A DNA stretch of 64,000 nt, taken from contig JBBSAM010000004.1 of NCBI GenBank assembly GCA_038252255.1, positions 1-64,000 of the forward strand. The letters are read 5' to 3'. The DNA is from Chersky-806 sp038252255. Lineage in GTDB: Bacteria; Actinomycetota; Acidimicrobiia; IMCC26256; JAENVU01. A program made the translations under genes and the position numbers. The notes under the pieces are model-generated. The model was not told the origin of the DNA, ran no database searches, and saw nothing but the letters and a program-made list of their open reading frames with translations. This document shows, in pieces, positions 49,179 through 58,365 of this stretch. How positions within the stretch are numbered: position 1 is the stretch's first letter; each line of letters begins with the position of its first letter.

Positions 49179-49194
49179 ATACCCTGGGGGGTAT
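49179..49194 (+). promoter_or_regulatory. CsoR-type operator overlapping a start codon
   Basis: ATACCCTGGGGGGTAT is a 16-bp dyad of ATACCC and GGGTAT around TGGG. It matches the general form of copper-responsive CsoR-family operators. Its last two bases are the first two bases of the miniprotein ATG, so transcription is either leaderless or starts upstream with the operator in the leader. Confidence 0.55.
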
Positions 49195-49378
49195 GTGCAG
49201 ACAGACGAGATGCTCGAAGTGCGGTCGACCGGGCTGGGCGGGATGCGGCGCCCACGTGGAACAGGTCCTCGGCCACGTGGCGCCGGCCGAACGGTGCCAA
49301 TGCGGCCCCGACGACTCGGCGTCCGCGCCAAGGGGCTGGCTGCGCCGCCGGCGACCGGCGAAGAATCCCAGCACGTGA
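49193..49378 (+). CDS. Cys-rich metal-binding miniprotein
   Basis: A 61-residue protein: MCRQTRCSKCGRPGWAGCGA, then HVEQVLGHVAPAERCQCG. Cys at 2, 7, 10, 18, 35 and 37 plus H21 form a likely zinc or copper site. The pattern C-x4-C-x2-C-x4-WaGCG-x-Hv recurs in a widespread family of unnamed small bacterial proteins. The C-terminal 25 residues are basic and probably disordered. The ATG overlaps a CsoR-like palindrome, which suggests control by copper or a related thiophilic metal. No CsoR gene is in the window. Confidence 0.7.
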   Translation: MCRQTRCSKCGRPGWAGCGAHVEQVLGHVAPAERCQCGPDDSASAPRGWLRRRRPAKNPST

Positions 49379-49448
49379 CATCGGCGGCCCCGACACCTCG
49401 ATAACGTCCGGCCGCGGCCGGGCCCCGGCCCCCGAGGGGATTGCAGGG

Positions 49449-50513
49449 ATGGATCAGAAGAAGCTGCAGATGTTCTCGTTCCTCGTCTTCACCAAGCTCG
49501 AGGGCGCGGTGACCACGGGGATGATCCACCTCGGCGACAAGCTCGGTCTCTACGCGGCGATGCGGGCTGCCGCGACGCCACTGCACGCGGACGAGCTCGC
49601 CCGACGAACCGGCCTCCACGAGCGCTGGGTCCGCGAATGGGCCTACAACCAGGCGGCCGCGCACATCATCGAATGCGATGACGATGAACGCTTCTCCCTC
49701 TCCGACGAGGCCGCCGCGGTGCTCGCGACCCCTGACCATCCGGCGTACGGGATGGGGATGTTCTACCGGTTCCCGAACACGATGGACACCCTTCGAGCGC
49801 TCCCCGAGAGCTTTCGTACCGGCCTCGGATACGACTACGACAGCCACGGTCCCGAAGCCGCCGTCGGCATCGAGCGCTCGTTCGAGCCATGGAACCGCAC
49901 GAACCTGTTGCCGGTCGTCCTGCCTGCGCTGGACGGCGTCACGGAACGTCTCGCCGCGGGCACCACCGTGGCCGACGTGGGCTGCGGTGCCGGGGGAGCG
50001 ATCCTGCTGATGGCCGGCGCGTTCCCGAACAGCCGGTTCCTGGGCTACGACATCAGCCGCTTCGCGCTCGATCGCGCCGAGGAGAAGCGTTCGGACGCCG
50101 ACGTGTCCAACGTGTCGTTCCACGACCCGCGCGACGAGCCACTTCCCGACGACGGATCGATCGGGTTCATCACGACGTTCGACTGCATCCACGACATGAC
50201 CCATCCGTTCGAGATGATGCAGACGCTGCGGCGTGCGATCACGCCCGACGGGACCTGGCTGCTCGTCGACATCAAGGCCCACGACACGTTCGCGCTGAAC
50301 GCGTCGGAGAACCCGATGGCGTCGTTGATGTACGGGGTCAGCGTCCTGTCGTGCATGTCATCGGCAATGTCGGCCCCCGACGGTGCCGGCCTCGGGACTC
50401 TCGGATTGTCGGCCGCCAAGGCCGAGGAGATGGCGCGCGCGGCGGGGTTCGGCCGGTTCCGCCGGCTGGACGTCGACCATCCGGTGAACGCGTTCTACGA
50501 GATCCGCCCCTGA
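49449..50513 (+). CDS. SAM-dependent methyltransferase with N-terminal winged-helix domain
   Basis: A 354-residue cytoplasmic enzyme. The N-terminal helical/winged region (about 1-110) has LHADELARRTGLHERWVREW and FSLSDEAAAVLATPDHPAYG, as in Rv2258c/SmtA-like methyltransferases. The SAM motif is VADVGCGAGGAILLMAGAFP, followed by FLGYDISRFALDRAEEKR and FDCIHDMTHPFEMMQTL. The C-terminus ends AFYEIRP. ATG 49449 (MDQKKLQMFSF) follows GCAGGG. It converges on the ClC gene. The substrate is unknown. Confidence 0.88.
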   Translation: MDQKKLQMFSFLVFTKLEGAVTTGMIHLGDKLGLYAAMRAAATPLHADELARRTGLHERWVREWAYNQAAAHIIECDDDERFSLSDEAAAVLATPDHPAYGMGMFYRFPNTMDTLRALPESFRTGLGYDYDSHGPEAAVGIERSFEPWNRTNLLPVVLPALDGVTERLAAGTTVADVGCGAGGAILLMAGAFPNSRFLGYDISRFALDRAEEKRSDADVSNVSFHDPRDEPLPDDGSIGFITTFDCIHDMTHPFEMMQTLRRAITPDGTWLLVDIKAHDTFALNASENPMASLMYGVSVLSCMSSAMSAPDGAGLGTLGLSAAKAEEMARAAGFGRFRRLDVDHPVNAFYEIRP

Positions 50514-50550
50514 CCGCGGTCCCGGTCGCCGGTGCGACGTTGGTCGGGGC

Positions 50551-51867
50551 TCACGCGGTGGCGCCCGGTTCCATGTCGGGTCGATCGACGACGCCCGACG
50601 GTTGCTGGTACGTGGTGACGGAGCGGCGTCCCATCATCAGGTCGGCGGCGACCGCGGCGAGGAGCGCCGGGACGATGAAGCCGGGTCGACCGGTGGCCTC
50701 GGCGACGAACACGACCGCGGCGAGCGGGACTCGGTAGCCCGCGCCGAGCACCGCGGCCACGCCGACGATGAGGGCGAGATGGTCGTCGAGGCCGGGCACG
50801 ATCGCGCCGGCGGCGCGTCCGAGCAACGCTCCGGTGACCACGAGAGGGATGAAGAGACCGCCGACCCCGCCGCCGGAGACGGTGGCGGCGGTTGCGAGGC
50901 AGCGCAGCAGGAGCACGGCGAGGAGGATCCAGATGGCCCGGCGCGGCTCCAATGCCCAGGTGATGGTGTGGTATCCGACGCCGATGGTGACCGGTTCGTG
51001 CGCCAGCAGATCACCGATCCAGACGATGAGCGCCAGGGTTGCGCCGGATGCGGCGACGCGCACCCAGATTCCGACGCTGGTCGTGATGACCTTGGCGCGC
51101 CGGAGCAACGCCGCGAACATCCGCGCCACGAGCCCGCCGGCGACTCCCAGCACGATGCTGCCGATGAGGTCGCCGGCGGAGAGTGCAGGAGAGCCGTGCG
51201 AGGGGATCAGGGACGCGGTTCCGTGGATGGCGACGAACGCGAGGTAACCGCTCGCGGAGGCGACCAGCGCGGGGAGCAGCATCTTGCGGGCGAAGTCGTC
51301 CTGGTAGGGAACCTCGAGCGCGAACACCGCTCCCGTCGCGGGCGCCTTGAAGATCGCCGCGACTCCGGCCGCCGCTCCGGCCACCATCAACACGCGGTGA
51401 TCTACCGAACGGAAGAGTCGGTGAAGCCGCGCCTGCAGACCCGCGCCGATCGACGCGCCGAGGTAGAGCGACGGGCCCTCGAGACCCATCGCGCCGCCGA
51501 AGCCGAGCGTGCCGATCGCCGCGAGCATGCGAGCGGGGACGTACCGCGGTTTGAGGCCCTGCGCCGGGTCGTGGAACGCCAGCAGATAGGAATCGGTGGT
51601 GCCGGGCGACGTCGGACCGAGCAAGCGCAGTGAGAGCGCAGCGATGATCAAGCCGATGGTCGGCATGGCGGCGAGTGCCCACAACGGGAGATCGAGCAGG
51701 CGATCGAAGACGATCTCGACCACGATCGTCTCGAACAGCGCGACACCAAGACCGGTGAGCGCGCCGGTGATCGCGGCGAAGAGCAGCACCTGGCGGGAAC
51801 GAACGGCAAACGCCGCGACGACGGCGCGTTTCGTCGCGCGCCACCACCGCGGGAACGGAATGCTCAC
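50551..51867 (-). CDS. ClC-family chloride channel/transporter
   Basis: A 438-residue membrane protein with about ten or more hydrophobic helices. Family motifs are GAMGLEGPSLYLGASIG, containing the gating Glu of GxEGP, then AAAGVAAIFKAPATGAVFAL and SGGGVGGLFIPLVVTGALLG. The last helices include GYRVPLAAVVFVAEATGRPG. No CBS domains follow. The GTG start at 51867 overlaps the MarR stop by 4 bases; an ATG eight codons upstream is possible. It is likely cotranscribed with, and controlled by, the MarR regulator, perhaps in acid or anion stress. Confidence 0.92.
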   Translation of the reverse strand: MSIPFPRWWRATKRAVVAAFAVRSRQVLLFAAITGALTGLGVALFETIVVEIVFDRLLDLPLWALAAMPTIGLIIAALSLRLLGPTSPGTTDSYLLAFHDPAQGLKPRYVPARMLAAIGTLGFGGAMGLEGPSLYLGASIGAGLQARLHRLFRSVDHRVLMVAGAAAGVAAIFKAPATGAVFALEVPYQDDFARKMLLPALVASASGYLAFVAIHGTASLIPSHGSPALSAGDLIGSIVLGVAGGLVARMFAALLRRAKVITTSVGIWVRVAASGATLALIVWIGDLLAHEPVTIGVGYHTITWALEPRRAIWILLAVLLLRCLATAATVSGGGVGGLFIPLVVTGALLGRAAGAIVPGLDDHLALIVGVAAVLGAGYRVPLAAVVFVAEATGRPGFIVPALLAAVAADLMMGRRSVTTYQQPSGVVDRPDMEPGATA

Positions 51868-52331
51868 CGGTGTTCCCAGCCGAAGGACCATGCCGGCTCG
51901 GGCATCTCACCTGCGGCCTCCGCGAAGACACCCAGTGCGTGGACCAGCACTCGCTGGTCCCGTTCGGGAATGCGGGCGATGATCCGGGTGATCTCGCGCC
52001 GCCTCCGCTTGGTGACGCGGTCGACGAGGCTCCGTCCTTTGGGTGTCACGCTCACCAACAGCTCCCGGCGACTCTGGGTGGCCGGACGTCTCGTGATGAG
52101 GCCCTTCGCCTCGAGGCGGGTGCAGAGCCGCGTCGCGCTCGACGGGTGCACATCCAACGCTTCGGCGAGCTCTCCGAGGTTTCGTTCGTGGCTGGCGAGC
52201 ACGACGAGCACCCGGTACTGGGGGAGCGTGACCTCGTTCTCGACCTCGGCAAGTGAACGCGCGGCGACACCGACCAGAGCGCGGGATGCGCGCAACACCG
52301 CGTCGGTGACCGTCGGGAGCCGCAGGTTCAT
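51864..52331 (-). CDS. MarR-family transcriptional regulator
   Basis: A 155-residue dimeric winged-helix repressor: VTLPQYRVLVVLASHERNLG, then ELAEALDVHPSSATRLCTRL is the recognition part, and ATQSRRELLVSVTPKGRSLV is the wing. The C-terminal dimerisation helices follow. Its promoter holds a 15-bp palindrome at 52334-52348, just before the start codon, suggesting autoregulation of the marR-ClC unit. The ligand is unknown. Confidence 0.92.
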   Translation of the reverse strand: MNLRLPTVTDAVLRASRALVGVAARSLAEVENEVTLPQYRVLVVLASHERNLGELAEALDVHPSSATRLCTRLEAKGLITRRPATQSRRELLVSVTPKGRSLVDRVTKRRRREITRIIARIPERDQRVLVHALGVFAEAAGEMPEPAWSFGWEHR

Positions 52332-52333
52332 TC

Positions 52334-52348
52334 GTTGCAGACTACAAC
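52334..52348 (-). promoter_or_regulatory. Probable MarR operator
   Basis: GTTGCAGACTACAAC is an imperfect palindrome with symmetric GTTG and CAAC ends and AG/CT inner positions. It sits 2 bases upstream of the MarR start codon, where binding would block expression. Confidence 0.5.
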
Positions 52349-52478
52349 AGTTGCTATGCGCAGCCCGAACCGGGTCTCCGGCCGCGCCCGGGTCGCAGTC
52401 GCGCTTCGAGCCGGGCCATGGTCGGCTCCGATCGGATTTGGGGTGAGGTCTTAGGATGCGACCGAGAGGAGGATGCCC

Positions 52479-52883
52479 ATGACGCTTCGACGTGTCGTCG
52501 TCGGAGTTGACGGCTCGCCGAGCTCGGACCAGGCCCTCGAGTGGTCGGCTGCGCTCGCCGACGGCACCGACACGGAGATCATTGTCGTGCACGGGTGGTC
52601 TGAACCCGAGGCCGAAGGCGAAGGTGAGCTCGTCCTTCGCAAGGCGACCGACTACCTGCGCGATCGCGGCGTCCGCTGCCGCACGTTGATCGAGATGACC
52701 GACCCCCGCGAGCTGTTGGGTCGGGTTGCCGAGAGCGAAGACGCTGATCTCATCGTGATCGGTTCTCGAGGCAAGAACCTCTTTCTCCGGGTCGCGCTCG
52801 GCAGCGTCGGCGAGTACCTCACGCACCATTCTCCCTGCCCGGTCACGATCATCCGCGATGACCGCACCGGCCACGAAGGCTGA
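52479..52883 (+). CDS. Universal stress protein (UspA domain)
   Basis: A 134-residue single-domain nucleotide-binding protein: RRVVVGVDGSPSSDQALEWS opens the fold, and VIGSRGKNLFLRVALGSVGE is the G-x2-G-x9-G-[ST] ATP-binding signature. It ends SPCPVTIIRDD. ATG 52479 has GAGAGGAGG six bases upstream; the ATG two codons earlier abuts that site. It lies 38 bases before the phosphoketolase gene, which suggests joint stress or low-oxygen control. Confidence 0.92.
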   Translation: MTLRRVVVGVDGSPSSDQALEWSAALADGTDTEIIVVHGWSEPEAEGEGELVLRKATDYLRDRGVRCRTLIEMTDPRELLGRVAESEDADLIVIGSRGKNLFLRVALGSVGEYLTHHSPCPVTIIRDDRTGHEG

Positions 52884-52921
52884 GTGGTGCTGAAGGATCC
52901 GATCGGCCCGACCGCCGCGAC

Positions 52922-55294
52922 ATGACGACCTCCCAACCTGGCCCGCTCGGCGCCGAGGAGCTCAGCAGGTTGCACGCGTTCTGGCGCGCCGCGAACTACT
53001 TGTCGGTGGGTCAGATCTACCTCATGGACAACCCGCTGCTGCACCAACCCCTGCTTTCGGAGCACGTGAAGCCGCGGTTGCTCGGACACTGGGGAACGAC
53101 CCCCGGGCTCAACTTCATGTACACGCACCTGAACCGGGTGATCCGCGAGCGCGACGTGAACATGATCTTCGTATGCGGCCCGGGTCACGGCGGCCCCGCG
53201 ATGGTCGCCAACACGTACCTCGAAGGCACGTACAGCGAGCGGTATGCCGACATCTCCCTCGACGGTGAGGGGCTCCGCAAGCTGTTCCGGCAGTTCAGCT
53301 TCCCGGGCGGCATCCCGAGTCACGCGGCACCGGAAACCCCCGGTTCGATCAACGAGGGTGGTGAGCTCGGGTACTCCCTCGCCCACGCGTTCGGAGCCGC
53401 GTTCGACAACCCCGACCTCGTGGTGGCGTGTGCCGTCGGAGACGGCGAGGCCGAGACCGGTGCCCTCGCCACGGCCTGGCACGCCAACAAGTTCCTGGAC
53501 CCTGTCACCGACGGTGCCGTGCTGCCGATCCTGCATCTCAACGGATACAAGATCGCCAATCCCACCGTCCTCGCACGCATCGACCGCGCGGAGCTGCGCG
53601 ACTTCCTTGCCGGGTGCGGATGGGCGCCGCACTTCGTGGAGGGTCACGAGCCGGAGCTCATGCATCAGGCGATGGCCGCGGCGCTCGACGAGGCATTCGA
53701 CGAGCTGGCGACGATTCACGATCAAGCCCGTCGCGTCGGCCGTCGAGGCCGGCCACGGTGGCCGATGATCGTGCTCGCATCCCCGAAAGGCTGGACGGGA
53801 CCCGCCGAGGTCGACGGCCTGAAGGTCGAAGGGTTCTGGCGCTCGCACCAAGTTCCCATTTCGGAGGTCCGCACGAATCCCGAGCACTTGAAGCTGCTCG
53901 AGACCTGGATGCGTTCGTACCGCCCCGACGAGCTCTTCGACGACCGTGGGGCCCCCATTCCCGAGCTCTCCGCGCTTGCCCCGACGGGGGAGCGGCGGAT
54001 GGGCGCGAATCCTCACGCCAATGGCGGGCTCCTCACCCAGGACCTCCGGATCCCCGACTTCCGGGACTACGCGATCGAGGTGCCCGCGCCGGGAGCCGTC
54101 CGCGCCGAGGCCACGAGGGCGATGGGCCGGCTCCTGCGTGACGTGATGGCCCAGAACGCGGACCGCCGGAACTTCCGCGTCTTCGGGCCCGACGAGACAG
54201 CCTCGAACCGCCTCGACGCGCTGTTCGAGGTCACCGACCGGGCGTGGATGGCCGAGACCCTTTCCTACGACGAGCACCTCGCGCCCGACGGCCGGGTCAT
54301 GGAGATCCTCAGCGAGCACACGTGCCAGGGATGGCTCGAGGGCTACCTCCTCACCGGCCGGCACGGGTACTTCTCGTGCTACGAGGCCTTCATCCACATC
54401 GTCGACTCGATGTTCAACCAACACGCGAAGTGGCTGAAGGTCTCACGCGGGATCCCGTGGCGACGCCCGATCCCGTCGCTCAACTACCTCCTGACGTCGC
54501 ACGTCTGGCGACAAGACCACAACGGGTTCAGTCACCAGGATCCCGGCTTCATCGACCACGTGGTGAACAAGAAGAGCGAGATCGTCCGCGTCTACCTTCC
54601 TCCCGACGCCAACTGCCTGCTCTCCGTCACCGATCACTGCCTGCGCAGTCGCGACTACGTCAACGTCATCGTCGCCGGGAAGCAGCCGGAGCTCCAATGG
54701 CTCGACATGGACCAGGCCGTGCGCCATTGCACCAAGGGAATCGGTCTCTGGGAATGGGCGTCCAATGACGACGACAGCGAACCCGACGTCGTGATGGCCT
54801 GCGCCGGGGACGTCCCCACCCTCGAGACGCTCGCCGCCGTCGATCTCCTCCGCCGTCACGTACCGCAGCTGCGCGTGCGGGTCGTGAACGTCGTCGATCT
54901 GCTCGCACTCGAGACGCCGAGTGAGCATCCGCACGGCCTCGACGACCGCGAGTTCGACGCGCTGTTCACCACCGACCGGCCCATCATCTTCGCCTATCAC
55001 GGCTACCCGTGGCTCATCCATCGCCTCACCTACCGGCGGACGAATCACGACAACCTCCATGTGCGCGGGTACAAGGAGGAAGGCACGACCACCACCCCGT
55101 TCGACATGGCCGTCCGCAATGACCTCGACCGCTTCCACCTCGCGCTCGATGTGCTCGAACGGGTTCCGGGGCTCGCAGCCAGTCACGCTCACGTCGTTGA
55201 AGCCCTCCGCGACGCCCTGATCGAGCATCGTCACTACATCACGCAGTACGGCGACGACCCACCCGAGATCCGGGAATGGACGTGGCCGGCGTGA
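52922..55294 (+). CDS. xfp: Phosphoketolase
   Basis: A 790-residue thiamine-diphosphate enzyme that cleaves xylulose-5-phosphate (and possibly fructose-6-phosphate) with phosphate into acetyl phosphate and an aldose phosphate. RAANYLSVGQIYL, GHWGTTPGLNFMYTHLNR and ICGPGHGGPA-type (VCGPGHGGPAMVANTYLEG) motifs are present. The ThDP-binding stretch is VGDGEAETGALATAWHANK, with PSHAAPETPGSINEGGELGY before it. SHVWRQDHNGFSHQDPGFID lies in the second half, and it ends EIREWTWP. The length is typical. It forms a pair with acetate kinase downstream. Confidence 0.96.
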   Translation: MTTSQPGPLGAEELSRLHAFWRAANYLSVGQIYLMDNPLLHQPLLSEHVKPRLLGHWGTTPGLNFMYTHLNRVIRERDVNMIFVCGPGHGGPAMVANTYLEGTYSERYADISLDGEGLRKLFRQFSFPGGIPSHAAPETPGSINEGGELGYSLAHAFGAAFDNPDLVVACAVGDGEAETGALATAWHANKFLDPVTDGAVLPILHLNGYKIANPTVLARIDRAELRDFLAGCGWAPHFVEGHEPELMHQAMAAALDEAFDELATIHDQARRVGRRGRPRWPMIVLASPKGWTGPAEVDGLKVEGFWRSHQVPISEVRTNPEHLKLLETWMRSYRPDELFDDRGAPIPELSALAPTGERRMGANPHANGGLLTQDLRIPDFRDYAIEVPAPGAVRAEATRAMGRLLRDVMAQNADRRNFRVFGPDETASNRLDALFEVTDRAWMAETLSYDEHLAPDGRVMEILSEHTCQGWLEGYLLTGRHGYFSCYEAFIHIVDSMFNQHAKWLKVSRGIPWRRPIPSLNYLLTSHVWRQDHNGFSHQDPGFIDHVVNKKSEIVRVYLPPDANCLLSVTDHCLRSRDYVNVIVAGKQPELQWLDMDQAVRHCTKGIGLWEWASNDDDSEPDVVMACAGDVPTLETLAAVDLLRRHVPQLRVRVVNVVDLLALETPSEHPHGLDDREFDALFTTDRPIIFAYHGYPWLIHRLTYRRTNHDNLHVRGYKEEGTTTTPFDMAVRNDLDRFHLALDVLERVPGLAASHAHVVEALRDALIEHRHYITQYGDDPPEIREWTWPA

Positions 55295-55337
55295 CGGACG
55301 CGCACCGCGCATCGTCACGCGCGGCCAAGGTGTCGTG

Positions 55338-56468
55338 ATGCGAGTGCTCGTCGTGAACGTCGGCTCCAGCAGCGTGAAGCTGGCGTTCCTCGACGCCGAT
55401 GACTCGCTGCTCGCGAGCACCGAGCTCGTGGGCCCGAGCGGATCAGACCTGGGGGAATCGCTCCGGGAGCTCGTCGGAGAGCACGGCCCCCCTGATGCCG
55501 TCGGGCACCGCGTGGTGCACGGAGGCGAGACGCTCGTCGCACCGGTCGTGGTCGGCGCCGCCGTGACTGACGAGATCGGCGCCCTCACCGCGCTCGCGCC
55601 ACTCCACCAGTCGCAGGCGCTGGACGGCATCCACGTCGCCACCGCAGTGCTTCCCGGTGTGGTCCAGGTTGCGTGCTTCGATACGGCGTTCCATGCCGGG
55701 ATGCCGAGCGAGGCCGCGACCTATCCGCTCCCGTCCGAGTGGCGGCAGCGCTGGCCGATCCGCCGGTACGGGTTCCACGGGCTGTCGCATGCCTACGCAG
55801 CACGCCGCGCGCCAGACCTGATCGGAGTCCCGGCCGAGGATCTGCGCGTGGTGAGCTGCCACCTGGGCAGCGGCGCCTCGTTGTGCGCGACACGGGGTGG
55901 GCGTTCGTTCGACACCACCATGGGCTTTACTCCGCTCGACGGGCTGGTGATGGCCAGTCGAAGCGGCGCGGTCGACCCGGGTTTGGTGCTGTGGCTGGTC
56001 GGCAACTGTGACGGGGGACTCGACGAGGTCAGCCGCGGTCTGGAGGAACGGTCCGGCCTCGCCGGGCTCGCGGGTGGCGTCGGTGACATGCGCGACATCG
56101 TCACCCGTCGCCGGCGCGACGATGCCGCGGCAGTCCTGGCGTTCGACGTCTACATCCATCGCCTGGCCCGCGAGATCGCCGCGATGACGCCCGCGATCGG
56201 CGGGCTCGACGTGCTGGTGTTCACGGCCGGAGTCGGAGAGCACTCCAGCGAGGTGCGCGCTGACGTGGCGCGGCGACTGGGCTACCTGGGGACCAGCCTC
56301 GATCGCGCGGCCAACGAGGCTACGGAACCGGTGGACCGTGACATCTCCGCGCCCGGCGCCGCGGTACGCACCGTGGTCGTCGAGGCCCGCGAGGATCTCG
56401 AGATCGCGCGCCAGGCGCGCTCGTTGCTGAGGGGACTACACCCGCCTGACGGCACGCTCTGCCGTTAG
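55338..56468 (+). CDS. ackA: Acetate kinase
   Basis: A 376-residue ASKHA-fold kinase converting acetyl phosphate and ADP to acetate and ATP. RVLVVNVGSSSVKLAFLD is the first phosphate loop. VGHRVVHGGE, CFDTAFHAGMP, RRYGFHGLSHAYAARRAP, SCHLGSGASLCATRGGRSFD and VFTAGVGEHSSEVR cover the active site and adenosine loop. The usual LHNP reads LHQS. ATG 55338 is used; the GTG one codon earlier is an alternative. Phosphoketolase and this enzyme make ATP from pentose phosphates without glycolysis. Confidence 0.94.
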   Translation: MRVLVVNVGSSSVKLAFLDADDSLLASTELVGPSGSDLGESLRELVGEHGPPDAVGHRVVHGGETLVAPVVVGAAVTDEIGALTALAPLHQSQALDGIHVATAVLPGVVQVACFDTAFHAGMPSEAATYPLPSEWRQRWPIRRYGFHGLSHAYAARRAPDLIGVPAEDLRVVSCHLGSGASLCATRGGRSFDTTMGFTPLDGLVMASRSGAVDPGLVLWLVGNCDGGLDEVSRGLEERSGLAGLAGGVGDMRDIVTRRRRDDAAAVLAFDVYIHRLAREIAAMTPAIGGLDVLVFTAGVGEHSSEVRADVARRLGYLGTSLDRAANEATEPVDRDISAPGAAVRTVVVEAREDLEIARQARSLLRGLHPPDGTLCR

Positions 56469-56477
56469 GCTGCCGTC

Positions 56478-57413
56478 GTGGAGCCAGTGGTCGAGGCGCG
56501 GGGGCTCACGAAGCGCTATGGCAACGTTCGCGGCGTGGAGAATCTCGACTTCACGGTCGCCGCCGGCGAGATCTTCGGATTCCTCGGACCGAACGGCGCC
56601 GGAAAGTCCACGACCATCCGTACGATGCTCGATTTTCAGCGCCCGACCGATGGGACCGTGCGGGTGCTGGGCCTCGACAGCCGCTTCGACAGCGTCGAGA
56701 TCCATCGCCGCACCGGGTACGTGCCCGGCGACCTGCAGCTCTTCCCGAAGCTGACCGGCCGAGATCATCTTGACGCGTTCGCGCGGGCACGGGGCACTGT
56801 GAGCTCCTCGGCCACGCGGCTTCTCGTCGACCGGTTTCACATCGAGCTCGATCGCCCGGTGCGCGACCTGTCGAAGGGCAACCGCCAAAAGGTCGGCTTG
56901 CTGCTCGCGTTCATGCACGAACCCGAGCTCGTGATCCTGGACGAGCCGACGGCCGGTCTCGATCCGATCATGCAGGAGCAGTTCCAGGAGCTGCTCCGCG
57001 AGACCATCGCAAGCGGCCGGACGGTCTTCCTGTCATCGCATTCGCTCGACGAGGTGCAACGAGTCGCGACGACCGTCGCCCTGATTCGTGACGGGCGCCT
57101 TGTCGTCGTCGGCACCCTTGCCAACCTCCAGCTGCGGGCGCCGGTTCGAGTGAGCTTTCGGTTCACGACGCCGGTAGATCCAGCGGAGTTCCAACGCCTT
57201 CCCGTAGTCCAGAGCGCGCGCGCCGACGGGACGACGCTGAACCTCGAGGTGATGGGCTCGGTTGATGCCGTTGTGAAGCACGCGGCGAGGCACGAGGTCC
57301 TCGAGATCCGGGCGCGTCCGGCCGATCTCGAGGACCTCTTCCTCCGCTACTACGACCTCGAGTCGAGCGGCGACGCGTCCGCACCTCCCATACGGCCGGC
57401 CGATGGTCGCTGA
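56478..57413 (+). CDS. ABC-2 transporter ATP-binding protein (DrrA-like)
   Basis: A 311-residue ATPase. Walker A is GFLGPNGAGKSTTIRTML, the signature is DLSKGNRQKVGLLLAFM, Walker B is ELVILDEPTAGLDP and the switch His is LSSHSLDEVQRVA. The C-terminal DrrA-type accessory region ends near LRYYDLESS. A GTG start 9 bases after the acetate kinase stop links it to that transcript. The stop overlaps the permease start by 11 bases. It likely exports lipids or drugs. Confidence 0.92.
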   Translation: MEPVVEARGLTKRYGNVRGVENLDFTVAAGEIFGFLGPNGAGKSTTIRTMLDFQRPTDGTVRVLGLDSRFDSVEIHRRTGYVPGDLQLFPKLTGRDHLDAFARARGTVSSSATRLLVDRFHIELDRPVRDLSKGNRQKVGLLLAFMHEPELVILDEPTAGLDPIMQEQFQELLRETIASGRTVFLSSHSLDEVQRVATTVALIRDGRLVVVGTLANLQLRAPVRVSFRFTTPVDPAEFQRLPVVQSARADGTTLNLEVMGSVDAVVKHAARHEVLEIRARPADLEDLFLRYYDLESSGDASAPPIRPADGR

Positions 57414-58194
57414 AGTTGCCCGACTCGACCTGCGCGCGCGCCGCACGAGTCTCGCCGGGTACACGATTGGCTTGGCGCTCTATGCCCTCGTGATCGTCGC
57501 GCTGTACCCGGCGTTCAAGAACTCGACCGGTCTGGACAAGATCGTCACTGAGTCGCCTGCGATCGCGGCGCTGTTCGGTATCAGCGGGTCCATCACGAGT
57601 GCCGACGGCTGGACCAACGCGAACCTCTACGCGAACTTTCTTCCCCTGATCGTCCTGCTGCTCACCATCGGATACGGCGCCGCAGCGGTCGCCGGGGAAG
57701 AGGAAGCGGGTCGCCTCGACGTCGTCGTCGCGTTGCCGCTCTCACGGCATCGGATCCTGACCGAGAAGGCGGCTGCAATGATCTTGCAGACCACCATCGT
57801 GTGCGTCGCGACCTACGTGTGCATGCTCGCGGGGCGAGCATTCGATCTCAACCTCGACCCGTGGTATCTCGCTCAGACGACGATCGGCGTGCTCCTGCTC
57901 GCGATCGGCTTCGGGTTCGTCGCCCTCGCCATCGGGGCCATCCGGGGCGAGCGTGGCCCCGCCCTCGGGATCACGACCGCGCTCGCCGCCGCGGCGTATC
58001 TCCTCAGCTCCCTCGCGCCGGTCGTCTCCTGGCTCAACCCCTGGCGCGTGCTCTCCCCGTTCTACTGGGCGATCGGGAACAACCAGCTGACCCGGGGACT
58101 CGGCTGGGACGGCGCGCTCGTGCTCATCGGCATCACCGCCGCCGCCTTCGCCGCGGCGGTTGTGTCCTTCGAGCGCCACGACCTTCGCGGGTGA
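57403..58194 (+). CDS. ABC-2 family permease
   Basis: A 263-residue membrane protein with about six helices, for example LAGYTIGLALYALVIVALYP, FLPLIVLLLTIGYGAAAVAG, TIGVLLLAIGFGFVALAIG and GWDGALVLIGITAAAFAAAV. VAGEEEAGRLDVVVALPLSR is the conserved cytoplasmic loop after the second helix, and FKNSTGLDKIVTESPAIAAL is typical of this permease subgroup. It works with the preceding ATPase. Confidence 0.88.
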   Translation: MVAEVARLDLRARRTSLAGYTIGLALYALVIVALYPAFKNSTGLDKIVTESPAIAALFGISGSITSADGWTNANLYANFLPLIVLLLTIGYGAAAVAGEEEAGRLDVVVALPLSRHRILTEKAAAMILQTTIVCVATYVCMLAGRAFDLNLDPWYLAQTTIGVLLLAIGFGFVALAIGAIRGERGPALGITTALAAAAYLLSSLAPVVSWLNPWRVLSPFYWAIGNNQLTRGLGWDGALVLIGITAAAFAAAVVSFERHDLRG

Positions 58195-58365
58195 CCCAAG
58201 GCCGCCGGCGCGCGACGGCGGCGATCCACCCGCGGGCTCTGTTCCTTCCGCACCCACGTCGTGGGTCCTGCTCGTCGGGCTCGAGATGGCGGGCGTGAGC
58301 CGGGGCGGCCGCGGTGGCTGCCTGCACCGACGATCGTGGCGAGTGGGGTCGACGAGAATGACGAG

